Positions 1 through 12,095 of a DNA stretch of 64,000 nucleotides are shown piece after piece. The translations under genes and the position numbers were made by a program. The notes under the pieces are model-generated. The model was not told where the DNA came from. It was given only the letters and a program-made list of their open reading frames with translations, and did no database searches. Location of the stretch: the NCBI RefSeq assembly GCF_964340395.1, contig NC_135556.1:23333223-23397222 (forward strand), given 5' to 3'. The DNA is from Glandiceps talaboti. Its lineage: Eukaryota; Hemichordata; Enteropneusta; Spengelidae. The number at the start of each line of letters is the position of its first letter. Position 1 is the first letter of the stretch.

Positions 1-692
1 CATGTGACAGTGTCCTGTGAAATTGATGGATAGATGCCATGTATTATGCGTGCAACGTACAAATAGGCTTGAGGTATAGACAACAGCGTTGCCGCCAACA
101 ACAAATATTTGAGTTCGTTCAAAGAGATGGTGAAAACTTCCTATTGCTACTTCCACGTGAAGGGATTTCATAACCTTCTTTTTTGAATGAGAGAAAATGT
201 ACACACATAGTTGTTTAATTAAGAAGTCAGTGCTGTCACCATCAACCAACATGTGATGTGAACAAATTGTACACAGAAGTATGAAAGAAATCAGCTGTCA
301 CCAGCACATGTGATATCTTAGAGCTGATAGTATGTGATACCTCAGTGGATTACTTCTTAAAGCCAGTCACAAACTCGTAAATATTTCACAGAAAAATAAA
401 AGAATATATAGGCAAATATTAGATAAAGTGTTTAGAGCAGCAGTAATCAAATTTATGAATGAAATTTTGAAGAACACCTATTCGAGGATATTCCATGCTG
501 TCAATTTGTATACTTTCATACACTGTGTTGAGTCAGTCTATTTGAAATAATGTGAAATTGAAATCAAGGTGAATAATATATTACTATGCAATACCATGCA
601 TAAGCCAAGTTATTGTCTTTGAACAGAAAATATGGGTTATATACCCCGGTCATTCTGCATCATAACAACCTGTGTCTACTTCATTGGTTCTG

Positions 693-957
693 TGCATGGT
701 GCTTGAAATATGAGTCAGTAGTTCATGGTGCTTGAAATATGAGTGAGTAGTTCATGGTGCTTGAAATATGAGTGAGTAGTTCATGGTGTTTGAAATATGA
801 GTCAGTAGTTCATGGTGCTTGAAATATGAGTCAGTAGTTCATGGTGCTTGAAATATGAGTCAGTAGTTCATGGTGCTTGAAATATGAGTCAGTAGTTCAT
901 GGTGCTTGAAATATGAGTCAGTAGTTCATGGTGCTTGAAATATGAGTTAGTAGTTCC
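693..957. repeat. 29 bp minisatellite, 9 copies
   Basis: The unit contains ATGGTGCTTGAAATATGAGT and is followed by CAGTAGTTC. Nine copies run head to tail with only a few substitutions (GTGAGTAG in two copies, GTTTGAAA in one). High identity suggests recent expansion. Confidence 0.95.
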
Positions 958-2005
958 AAATTGGCATTTTTTAAAATGATTTTTCATAAATGATAGTATT
1001 GATACTTGAGGAGGTATGCTTAATTATTCCTAATATTTTTCTTCATTCCTCTGGAAAATACGTATGACCTAAGTGTTTACCACTACTCGTATAGTGACTC
1101 ATAATGACAAGGCTCCCTAGGTTACTCATATTTTCCTTGGTTGAATCATGGTGGTATATCTCCCCATAAATCCATGACCGAATGAAGACCAAATATTGGT
1201 AAATAATGTCTGATCCACAAGACATGTACACTCTGGATTTGTAGTAAGTAAACCTATGCCAAGTGGATTGTCTGTGATTATAATTCCAAGCTTTTACGTG
1301 ACAGACAGCTTAAATTTGTACAAAATAATGTATCCGTGTTATTGTGGAACGTACTTGCATTGTAGTGACTCGGTTTTCTTTTAGAACTAATAAGATTTAA
1401 TCAAGCATTTTATCAAAGGCAGACTATTTCATTTGATTACAAATCTTAACTTGGATACGTGCCGTGGGTAAAATGAAATTGACTTTGAAGATTGTATCAA
1501 TGTCGTGACCTTAAAACAATCTAAAAGCAGGCCAATGTCTGAAAGTTTGACACTGAACATGTATAAAGCTCATTTTCTATCCTGGGTGTCCTGTGTGTCT
1601 TACCTCGACAATAAATTTCCTGTTTCTAAGCTTACATTTTCTGTTTTATTTCACAGTGGAATTATGTTTAGTGGCAGTGAATGAACTTAAAGCTCTAGAG
1701 GAAAGCTCTCAGTCATAAGTTTCAACTTAAATTTATTAGATTGTACCTACAAACTATTCTATACTGCAGTAAAATACTGTATATTTTCCTAATGAATTGA
1801 TATATTAGAACTTTGCTGACTCATGCCCTCTAGCCATACCATTCAATAAGCTGTGATGTATTAAAGGGTAGATTTCCTAGTTTCAATTAAACATCCAAGT
1901 CTTGATTAAATTCCAGCTCTTCAAGTGACAAGGATCAAGAATGTTCTCTCTGCAGGATTTTTATCACTAGAATGCAAGAAGTCCATTGATCATGTGTGTG
2001 CTCTA

Positions 2006-2170
2006 CAGTGTGCCATCTATTAAAACCAATTTGACACGCCACTGACACACACAGTTTCTAGTGATGCACCAAAATTTGGTGTTCTACTATCTCTTACTAT
2101 GTGGTGATTCACAAGAAATCCCATTTTGACTCACAACAACAAAATGTCGGTATCATTAGAGGGCAGAGTG
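2006..2170. mobile_element. hAT-like MITE copy A, 8 bp target duplication
   Basis: The element starts CAGTGTGCCATCT and ends AGAGGGCAGAGTG, giving imperfect terminal inverted repeats of about 13 bp. GTGCTCTA flanks it on both sides (1998-2005 and 2171-2178), an exact 8 bp target duplication. Eight-bp duplications and CAG-starting ends are hallmarks of the hAT superfamily. At 165 bp it encodes nothing. Its interior is shared with the copies at 7668 and 52833, including ACGCCACTGACACACA-type and CCAAAATTTGGTGTTC segments. Confidence 0.8.
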
Positions 2171-3924
2171 GTGCTCTATATATTGTATGCGTTTTCTTTT
2201 TCCATTTCTTTTTCTTCTGGTTGGCAACTTGGACACTTTGTGCACATTAAAATGAAACTAAACATGGGTTTGCTACAATAGGAAGGTATAGAATAGAAGT
2301 TTGTTAACATACAAAGCATTACAACTGCTATGGACTGGACTACAACATTGTGTTGGTAAATTAAAAATTATTCCACCTGTTAAGCAAAGGATTGTTACCA
2401 TATGGCGTTAGTAATTAATAAATGTGTCACATACAATCCCCCAAAAAGTATGCATTTTCATTATGTTTAGGTGGACTGGCTCTTAAGCTGTCTAAAATTA
2501 ACATCAATTTTTGATGTTAAAGTTCGAAATGTCAATGTTAATTAAGCAAACTTTACTGTTTTAGCTATGTTTTCTACAACTTTACCTTCTCCGATTGGAG
2601 GTGAGCAAGGGGCTTCGGTATAACTCTTGCTACAGATTGGGTATTAGCTATTTTGAAACTAAATTACAATATTAACTTGATGTACAAGTATTAAGTATTG
2701 AATTTAAGACTTCAAATTTCATTTTCATATCTTTTGGAATTGTATGCAAATTGCTTTTTATTTATTTATTTATTTTTTGCTTTATAAATGAAGGAACAGA
2801 AAAAATGACATTTATCAAAGAATGTTATTTTTTTACAGAAAGTTTTTGATCAGCTTCTAGCACATTTTAATTTAATGATTGAATTCTGTGTTGAAGAGGT
2901 TACAAAGATTAGGTGATTGGGTTGCAGAAGATAGTGAACTCGCATATTGTACAATTTGTAGTTATATAAACACTTGTACCTCAAGCAAGGAATGATCTTA
3001 CTCTCACCGCACAGAAATGTATGTTTCAATTATTTACCTGACAGGATAATGATTGATGAAACCTATCAAAGAAAAGATGATAGCCAATGTCTAATTATCA
3101 TTCGGAAAATATGTACCACTATAATATTAAAATATATATTTCTTCCTTGAGCTGTTCCTTGCATAAATCTACCCAAAACCTACCAAATAAATACTTACTA
3201 CCGAATATACCGGTAATTTCGAATTTTCCCGTTTTGTGCATATCGGACTTGTTTATGAAGTTGAACTAACACTTAGCAACAGTGCAAATGTTTCATTGCA
3301 TGCTGTTTAAAGAATGAATAAATTAGTTTGAAAAAACAAACTGTTTTTGGCTAATCAGAAAGTAGGTGTTATGCTTCATTGAAAGAGAATAATTTAACAA
3401 TAACATAAGGCCAAAAAAAAGAAAAAAATTGTTTCTTGTCAGCGCATGCATCACTTAAAATATTCTCGGGTCAGTCTTTTTTTTGTTTGTCCAACCCATG
3501 CAGTCTTTAGATCCGGGGGGAGAAATACAAAAATAACCCTCCCTCCTTCAGTGAAGACAACTGCAGAGCCAATCATGAACAACCAAATGATATCTGCCCC
3601 ACATACACACTTACTCCAAAGTACTAAATAAAAAGAACAGTAACTGCCATAAATAGTAGATTGAGTGACAGGTTTGTTGAGAATAATTTTTTTTTTTTAA
3701 ATTTGCATCGACGCACCACTTTAGACAAACTACCCTGACCAGAAACAATTTTTTTTTTCGGGGCCTAAGAGTAACTTGTTTTACTTGATTCTACTATTAC
3801 TTGATTTTATGAATGATTAATTTAATATTAATTTTGACTCTATTCAACCAGCCCTAATTGAATACTTGTTCAAACTTATATATAAATGTAAGTTTAGTTC
3901 TTTTCTGTATTCAGTTGTTGAAAT

Positions 3925-4096
3925 ATGATCCAATTCCTAAGTGTAAATGCCCAATAAATATGATCCAATTCCTAAGTGTAAATGGCCAATAAATATGATC
4001 CAATTCCTAAGTGTAAATGCCCAATAAATATGATCCAATTCCTAAGTGTAAATGCCCAATAAATATGATCCAATTCCTAAGTGTAAATGGCCAATG
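3925..4096. repeat. 35 bp minisatellite, 5 copies
   Basis: The unit starts ATGATCCAATTCCTAAGTGT, with TAAATGCCCAATAAAT completing it. Five copies start at 3925, 3960, 3995, 4030 and 4065. The only variation is TGCCC versus TGGCC, plus a degenerate last edge. Each unit contains an AATAAA. Confidence 0.95.
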
Positions 4097-4375
4097 AATT
4101 ATTGAATATTGTAATTAAGTTTTGTTGAAGGACTTTCATTGAATTTACCAGTTTTTCCTTGGAGCAGAAACAAGTAAATGAGTACTAATATAGTGTATCA
4201 ATTCATACAGTTTATTAGTCAAAAAAGATAGATATTATTAGTTGAGTAAAATAATTGTAAGTATGAGAAAAGTGTTATCATTCTTGAGTGGAATGAGTTT
4301 ACACAGTATTGATAGAGAATTGTACATTGTTTTTACTGCATATGAACTCTTTAAACTTTAAGTGCTATTCTGGTA

Positions 4376-4672
4376 TTGAATTGAATTGAATTGAATTGAA
4401 TTGTTTATTCACCAGATACAAACAAGAAAAAAAAATTATGTACATTTCAAAAAAGGAGGTTGACGGGATAATATATCCGGTGAGGGCCACAGAATTGCAA
4501 GCTCCCATGAGAGGTTTGAGCATAGTTCAAGATTACCCCTGTATATATCATCATATAGTTAATATTTGTAGATAAGCAAATCACATTACTGTGCACTGTA
4601 ATAACTGTTTTATTTTGAACCCAGGCTGCAGAGGTAGAGGTGTACAAGCTAACCACTCGGCCATCGACAACT
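4376..4672 (-). mobile_element. tRNA-derived SINE with pentanucleotide tail, minus strand
   Basis: Read on the minus strand, the sequence from 4672 downwards starts with a tRNA-like head containing a box A (TGGCCGAGTGGTTAGC) and part of box B (GGGTTC). It ends near 4376 in five repeats of CAATT. The head matches the SINE at 9765, but the body and tail differ, so it is either a distinct family or a diverged member. Length, about 295 bp, is typical of a full SINE. Confidence 0.65.
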
Positions 4673-7667
4673 AAAAATGAAACTTGACTTGGTTACAGTA
4701 AGGGAAGGAGGAGATGGGATGTGGGAGTGTATTGAAATATCATTGATCATCATCAGACTATGCATCAAGTCATTTAAATATGACTAATGTTAACTAAAAA
4801 CACAATGCAGTGAAATTTTTGCGGTCTTGCGTGATTAGAAATTAATCGTGTTTTTTCCCATCTTGTAGATTTTTCTGTACAAGTACCTCCTGGTAGAAAG
4901 GGTTAATAAGGTTTAAAACAGGTAAATTTTGACCAGACTAATGTTATTTTTCCAGTAATGGTACCTATCAAGATCTTTCAACTTTTCTATTACAGACTGT
5001 CATTTTAAATATTTGTATCGATATAACTTTCTTTTTATAGTGTAATGTAACCACTAGCTGTTCAAGTTAAATTATCTCCTTGCCCAAAATTTATGAGTAA
5101 GTATTTTGTGCCACTTTTGAAAAAAGTGCCCTACTTCTGAGAAATCTGATGACACAGACCAGTTTATAAATAGTACCGGTAGGTGAATAATTTGGTCTTT
5201 TCAGCTTGAGAGGCAACACAAGATCACATAAATAAGTCATCTCAGAGTAAAAGATCACATAAGGGTGTAAACGGTTTGATTTATTTACTGCGTACCCGAC
5301 CAGATTTTATGGTCTTCGGTTAACAGAAACCATAGTGTGAAAGTACAGTAGGGATGGGATATAGGATGTGACCTACATTTGTTGCTCATACTGTGATTGT
5401 AAATAAAATTAATGATTTTGATAAAAATGATATCCATTTATTGTCTTAAAGTTAATTCAGACATGTTTGATTTCAATGTTAAAATGAATTTTTTTTTGTA
5501 TTAATGTTTGATTTTTATTATGAGAATAGTATCTCATATCAAACTCAAAGTAAGCCATACTGTATATATTAATTATCTTAAATCTAATGTTTGCAAAAAT
5601 TATTAGAGTTCCACTGTAGGATCTGTTATCCTCGCATGGATGAAGGTACCCATAGTAGATGTCATCATCGTTGCATAGATCCTATCTACATAGTACATGT
5701 ATATTAATTTGACAACTGTGTAACATCATGTATGTTTAATGTTAGAACTGACTGCCTTGCAGTGTTTTGTAAACTGTATATTCATTGCTATGGTACTGTA
5801 GATTATATCTGATGGATTCTTTGGTTATGGTGTTGACATTTGCATCATCTGCACCATGTCATCCACCGATACTAATCATGACTTACTGCTACAGGGTGGT
5901 CCCAGAATAGAAGAGAACTGGGACAGGGCCAAGATCATGACATGAAAATTTTAAAACAAAAAAACCCCAAAAAGTGATCATAAAATTTAATATTACGACT
6001 AATAATCATGATATGTAATATTATTTGATATTATCATAATATAATATTTATTGTTATTATGTATAACAAAGACATTCTGAACTTGTGACATCACTTAAAA
6101 TCAATTTTCAGAAAATAAACATGTTAAAACTAGTGACATAACGAATGTAAAATTGTTATAAACTATTCAGTATTTGAAAGATAATCAGGAACGTGACTGA
6201 ATTGCATCTAGCGTACTTCAAGGTGATACAGTTAAATGACTCTTTACTGTGTATGAAGCTCTATCTCTCTAAATGAAGTTTAAAGATTAATTCTTTTAAA
6301 CATCTCAGAATGTCTTCAGGTGACTCTGTCTCAAAACACTAATCAGTCTCAGATTTCATCAACAGAAGTCAAGTTTTGTAGTTATTTATCCTTTAAAGTC
6401 TAGAATTTATGGGAACATTACATCTTTTAAATCAAAACTTTAACACCAATGGATTCAACGAATGACGTTATCTTAACTCAGTTTATGGTGAAGTCCAGAT
6501 ATGTGAAAAAAGTACAGAAATGTACCAAAAAATTTCTGAAAAGAGCTTTATTTGAAAAAAGTCTAACGGCCTAGATAATAGATTGTAATTTGACAAATGT
6601 AGCGGTACGTGTGTATATGCAAGTAATGTCAATTCATTCTGCTAAGTGATGTGGTATTTGAGATATTTATTAATGTGTGAGAGGAAATTGTTGTCCATAG
6701 AAACTCCAATAATAAATGGAACTTTGCTGTAATTTGTAAATGAATATTGATGTTAAATTGGACAAGTCAACATTGTGTAATGAAAACTGTGTTTTATTGC
6801 TTTTGTTTCTAAGATCGCTGAAAGAGCTTTCCATAATTTGAACAGGCAGCTTTGAAATAACTGCCTCAAATAGAGAGTTCTCCTGAAAGCAAAGTTAATT
6901 AGTACATTTTAATCGGACAGACACACTGTACAAAGCCATTTATTTGGTTTCGTTAGGACCCTGATATTTGTTGTTGGTAGATGTTTAATGTAGTTATTCT
7001 AAATACTGTTTTCAGCATAGATTGAACAGTTTTCTTTAAACAGTATAATGTTATTATCACATTTGAGTACCTGTGTCAATTGATTAAAGTTTTCATGTTT
7101 GAGTAATTACCATAAAGTTCTAAATTTCCAAACAAAAAGTGCGTTTTAGCAAATGTGTAATTTCATTTCAAATAAAGTTTATGCAAGCTCTTTAGTACAG
7201 TTATACAGGGAAAACTACAAGATACATATCACAGTGACAAGTGATGGGTTTCATTTGTATTTCTTGTATACAGTAATTTATATACATAGAGTTGTGTGCT
7301 GGTACAATCTTTGGATGTGTGTTTCATTATGAGACAGTAATATCAATATCATATAATCCTAAATAGGTATAAAGACAAGATCCAAATAATCAAAGGTAAG
7401 ACATTTTGTCCAGATACAGAAAATTACAGACTGACTGATAAGGCCTAAAAAAAATAAAAACTGATTCCTTGATAAAATATTTTCAATCAAAGCTCACTTT
7501 TTGGAATAGTCGTACGGCTTACAATAATATGCCATCCATGAGGGTAGTGCCTGCAGCTTAAATTGTCTGCAGTCACTGTTGGCAAAACCCATACATACTA
7601 GCAGTGTTAGTGTCTCAAGAATTTAGCTAAACGTTAACATCTTAAGAAAGAAGTCTCTGGGGTAGGG

Positions 7668-7835
7668 CAGTGTGCTCTCCATGTTTTGACATACCACTGA
7701 CACATACCAACTTGTGATATACTAAAGTTTGCTGTTCCTATACATACATGTACTTTACTTTGTGGTGAACAAAATGAAAAGCAATTTCTAAAAAAAAATA
7801 ACCTTGGCCCCAAAATTTGTCATTTATTGGAGACC
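7668..7835. mobile_element. hAT-like MITE copy B, degraded
   Basis: The left end CAGTGTGCTCTCC and the interior segments TTTTGACATACCACTGACAC and TTTGTGGTGAACAAAATG match copies A and C. The right end is poorly preserved and I could not find a target duplication. Only the left end is sure. Confidence 0.55.
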
Positions 7836-8115
7836 ATATTGCCTACCAGTATCCAGGTCATAGAGGTAATTATTCATTTCAAATTGTAAAGCAATATTAA
7901 TTAAGAAGGCAGTTTTTACATGATTAAAATGAAAGGCAAACTTGTGTATTGTCATGGTAAATATAATCATAGGCAATGGAGATAATTTTTCCCAGTATTG
8001 TTTACGACACAATTGCAAGTGTTTGACAGGTCTAAATTTTAAATATGATTAATATTTTTGAAAAGAGGTCTCCAATTAATTTGTGAAGAGAAACTCAACC
8101 CAAAGAAATTATTGG

Positions 8116-8805
8116 TATCAAGGGACACAGAACATACTGTACAGGTAGACATGAAAACTAGTTTGGTTTGGTATCAAGGGACACAGAACATACTGTACAG
8201 GTAGACATGAAAACTATTTTGGTTTGGTATCAAGAGACACAGAACATACTGTACAGGTAGACATGAAAACTATTTTGGTTTGGTATCAAGAGACACAGAA
8301 CATACTGTACAGGTAGACATGAAAACTAGTTTGGTATCAAGAGACACAGAACATACTGTACAGGTAGACATGAAAACTAGTTTGGTATCAAGAGACACAG
8401 AACATTCTGTACAGGTAGACATGAAAACTAGTTTGGTTTGGTATCAAGAGACACAGAACATACTGTACAGGTAGACATGAAAACTTGTTTGGTTTGGTAT
8501 CAAGAGACACAGAACATACTGTACAGGTAGACATGAAAACTAGTTTGGTATCAAGAGACACAGAACATACTGTACAGGTAGACATGAAAACTAGTTTGGT
8601 ATCAAGAGACACAACATTCTGTACAGGTAGACATGAAAACTAGTTTGGTTTGGTATCAAGAGACACAGAACATACTGTACAGGTAGACATGAAAACTAGT
8701 TTGGTTTGGTATCAAGAGACACAGAACATACTGTACAGGTAGACATGAAAGGTTTGGTATCAAGGGCCACAGAACATTCTGTACAGGTAGACATGAAAAC
8801 TAGTT
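8116..8805. repeat. 51/56 bp minisatellite, 13 copies
   Basis: The unit includes GGTATCAAGAGACACAGAAC and TGTACAGGTAGACATGAAAA. Thirteen copies alternate between 51 and 56 bp, depending on an extra GGTTT. Because 51 is divisible by three, the array stays open on both strands over several units and yields artefactual repetitive frames. I do not consider it coding. Confidence 0.95.
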
Positions 8806-9764
8806 TGGTTATAAAAAGACCACTGCACTATATTTTTCTTTTCATTATTTCTGGTTCATTGGTTTAAAAAGGACTTACTTTGTTGTATTGTACTTTAACA
8901 GGACAAATGTTGGTGCCATGGTGATTGACTAACATTTATATATATAGCCATGAGAGCTCAGTTAGCCAAGAATCCAGGCGATAAGGATTTTGTTTTCCCC
9001 TCTCATTGAACTTTAAGTGGGAAAATACTTTCAGTGGGAACATTGTGAATTTATTTTTGTTTTTCTGGAATTCTCTTATTTTTGTTTTGAATTTTTATTT
9101 ATGGTTTCATTCTATTTTCAGTGAATCAGGGAAAGAAATGCATGGAAATTATTGTTTGGAGCGCTTTCAATGTATCTTCTTTATAATACACTGTGACAGT
9201 AGAAGAAATGAATTCATAAAAATGAATTGATAGAAATGAATTGATAATGAAAATAATTTAAATATTTGTGGTGTATATAATACAAATTGTGATTTAAGCT
9301 AAGTATTTATATCTACATCGTATATTTCACTGTGACCAGATGACAAGAAGGACATTGAATTAAATCCAAATTTAGTATCTAGTTGAATTTACAGTGTAGG
9401 CTTTTAAATTAAATTAATTTCAACTTATATGTGTGAAGGTATATACTCAATTAGATAATTAAATAAAAAAATAACTTACAATCATTACAAAAAGATGCCC
9501 TTGAGTTGAAGCTTGAAGCTTGATTAAAAATAAAGAATACTGTGAAACACCACCACAACAACAACAAGAGCTGATTGTACACAAACATTAGAAATGACAT
9601 GATTTCAGTTTGTTTCTTAATAAAAGATCTCAAATTTTATTTATATTGACGTATTTCCAAAGAAGCAATTGAACTTCTTAATCATTTTCTTTATAACAAA
9701 AAAAAAGTTCCAATCCTCAGGCATAAAAGTGTCTGTGTACATTGTTGTCTGTGTACATTGAAGG

Positions 9765-10038
9765 GTTGTCGGTGGCCGAGCGGTTAGCTCGTACGCCTCT
9801 TACCTCTGCAGTCTGGGTTCGAACCCGCCTGGTGTTGGCTGGGTTTGATTTAAAATTTAACTAGGTCTGCATGTAAGAAGGGTGATGCTCAGTTTGACCC
9901 TGCCGAACAACGCAGGTTTTCCCCGGGCACTCCGGTTTCCTCCTGCTTCTTCAACACTAGGGCACTAGGGCGCTGCTCTGCGGCGACCATTCAACAAATT
10001 TCCGAATTTATTTGGACAAATAAAGATTATAAAGATTT
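9765..10038 (+). mobile_element. tRNA-derived SINE with conserved central domain
   Basis: The 5' part (9766-9836) is tRNA-like: box A within GTGGCCGAGCGGTTAGC and box B GGTTCGAACCC. A central block, GCAGGTTTTCCCCGGGCACT followed by CCGGTTTCCTCC, resembles the conserved central domain shared by several metazoan SINE families (Nin-DC type, from memory). The 3' end is AT-rich with AATAAAGATTATAAAGATTT. It is not a functional tRNA gene. Confidence 0.8.
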
Positions 10039-11482
10039 GATTATTTGCCCAGATAATTGCTGTAACAAGGGTTTACAAAACCCATGATGTGGCAGTTTGG
10101 AACCCTTGTACTAGCTAGACAGTATTAAAAGTCATCATGAATAGGACTAGTACACATCTCAATATGAATATGTACATTTTGTTTATCTACTCCCCAAACA
10201 GGTCAAACAAAAAATAGTTTTAATTGGTTAATGATTAATTTTTTTTTCCCAGCTGATCATTGTCAAACCTTTGATTGTATCATTACTATGTATGTGGTCA
10301 GTGTTGTGATTTTATCTCATATTGTCTACTTATATTCTTCAATATCTTGCCATCTGAAAGGTAACCTGTCTATAGGCATATTTGCTGTGGTTTGGTAGTC
10401 ATCTTTTCTCAGTGCACTGGTGTAGGAAGCTTAATTAAGACAAGTGCCATACCTTGCTTGTAGACAGGTTCTGAAAATATATACCAACACATTTCCTAAA
10501 ATATTTAGCGCAAGTTGTCAGGATGGGTGAATCATACTTTTAGTATGCCTGTAAACAAGCTATCTAGAAATATTTACCATCATTCCCAAAGTATTTACTA
10601 TAAGTTTTGAGAAAGCGTGAATACCATATCTAAGCTAGTGCCTGCAGACAGGCTATCTGGAAATATAAACTAATATATTCATTGTACTACTTCCCACAGC
10701 ATATATGATACCATAAGATGTTTGGGGGAAGAGTTAGACTTCAAGTCTCTGGGTTTTTTCATTCTTTATTTGAATAAGATATAATATAATTTAAAAAAAC
10801 AACAACCCACAATTGTTGTTGTTTGTGTGATAAACTTGATTGACTAATTGAAAAACAGTCGGAGGAACATGTATACACCTTGGGAGACTGCTACTATTAG
10901 TAACTTGAATTTTTTTTTAAGTTGAGGATAGTTTCCCCTTTTTACGAAATTAGACTAATTTGAAATATTACTGAGCAAGGGTAGGATGATCGTTACATCT
11001 TGTTTGGAAATACACACTATAAAACATCCCATAGTATTTAAAGTTTTGAGACCATAATGATTTGTTAGTAACCCAAACACTATGAAGTCATCTCAATAGA
11101 TCCCTGTGGGAGTCAGTGAGAACCCAGGGTGAAAGATCAGTCTGAAGGAGGGATAGGGAACAACCAAGGGGACATTCCTTGAGAAATACATCCATAAATC
11201 ATTCCAAAGCTCTGTCATTCCATCAGGCTGAGCTGTCTTGGCCTGCTTTGTAACTTGGAGTGCCCCCACGTGGTGGTTTGTTTATTCGGTGAGGACAGTC
11301 AATGCGTTCAATGAGGCCATAGAGTGCTTTGTATAAATGATTTCAACTGATCACCTAAACTACTTCACAGTGGTACCGTAACATTATGCGGTATGGCTGG
11401 GTTGTTTAAAGTGTGTGTCAACTCGTGACGTTTACTACCTATTCGGGTTATCAAATATTCTTGATATCTCTCTCTTTTACAG

Positions 11483-11725
11483 ACCCAGAAGTTCAACAAC
11501 CTCAGATTCTAGATCGACAACTAGCAGCATATATTGTTGACTATAACTAAGAGACCAGTTATGCTGAACACCCCTACATAAGAATAGTAAAGTCCAGAGC
11601 CAGTCCAACCAATTGAAGAAAGACAATTGACCAATGAGATTAGAGTGGTAATCATTGAAGTATTTACAGAAGGTTCTAATAGTGAAGCAAGTAGCTATAT
11701 AAACATAGAGTCACAAACAGAAAGA
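11483..11725 (+). other. NSUN7: NSUN7 5' UTR part of first coding exon
   Basis: A pyrimidine-rich tract ending in TTTTACAG at 11482 looks like a 3' splice site, so this exon probably begins at 11483 and a non-coding first exon may lie further upstream. The stretch to the start codon contains an in-frame TAA at 11588, which excludes a longer N-terminus from this exon. Two short upstream ORFs occur, at 11561-11581 and 11634-11651. If the 11482 acceptor is not used, the promoter could lie directly upstream; I see no clear TATA box. Confidence 0.55.
11561..11651 (+). promoter_or_regulatory. Two upstream ORFs in NSUN7 leader
   Basis: ATG at 11561 opens a 6-codon reading frame ending in TAA at 11579-11581. 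ATG at 11634 opens a 5-codon frame ending in TAA at 11649-11651. Both lie upstream of the chosen start at 11726 in the predicted leader and could reduce initiation at the main start. That role is inference from position alone. Confidence 0.4.
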
Positions 11726-12095
11726 ATGTCGTTGTACACAGAGAACCGTTCATCCTACGGCAGACCTACAATGATGGCCACTCTCAACGATATCAATCGG
11801 ACTGAATCGGTGCCTATAGCTGTATTGAAGGAGAAAGGCTTGGAGACAAACTTTCAGGAGAATGACCGCCGGTCACAAAGTTTTCAAAATATTTCACCTA
11901 ACACTGGACGAGAAGTTAACCATGCTGTCTATCTATATGCCAGTCAACTGTATGCAAGTTTGAAGCCAAAAATCAAATCGGAACGACTAACAGATTCAGA
12001 CACCTGGTGTGCCAATGCTGCTCCTCCAGAGATCGCAGCTGAACATGAAAAATACCGTCGGCATGTCTATGATTTGGCGTTCTCAACTTTGAAAT
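11726..12095 (+). CDS. NSUN7: NSUN7 exon 1 (residues 1-123)
   Basis: The first ATG of the open frame gives a protein starting MSLYTENRSS. The frame is open further 5', but only from a TTG at 11627 after the stop at 11588. A second possible start is the ATG pair at 11771. The exon encodes a divergent, polar N-terminus, then NHAVYLYASQLYASL, which aligns with the NSUN7 block containing a VYxxAANIF-type motif, and ends in HVYDLAFSTLK, matching the family's YELAFSALK. The donor is GAAAT|GTAAGT, leaving one base of the next codon. The following intron is 24.3 kb, unusually long relative to the rest of the gene. Confidence 0.85.

Larger units (their letters stand above)
1..11482. other. 5' flank or upstream intron, no gene seen
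   Basis: I find no exon-like frame or splice-consistent coding sequence on either strand; open frames are short and AT-driven. The region contains minisatellites (693-953, 3925-4096, 8116-8805), two SINE copies (4376-4672 minus, 9765-10038 plus) and two copies of an hAT-like MITE (2006-2170 and from 7668). A non-coding first exon and the promoter of NSUN7 may be hidden here. Confidence 0.6.

Noticed and set aside
693-957. CRISPR-like array
   Set aside because: Head-to-tail minisatellite with no spacers, in a eukaryotic genome.
8280-8612. Repetitive-protein frames on both strands
   Set aside because: They result from a minisatellite with a unit of 51 bp, divisible by three, which keeps frames open by chance.
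9766-9836. tRNA gene
   Set aside because: Boxes A and B are present, but no acceptor stem closes and the sequence continues into a SINE body.
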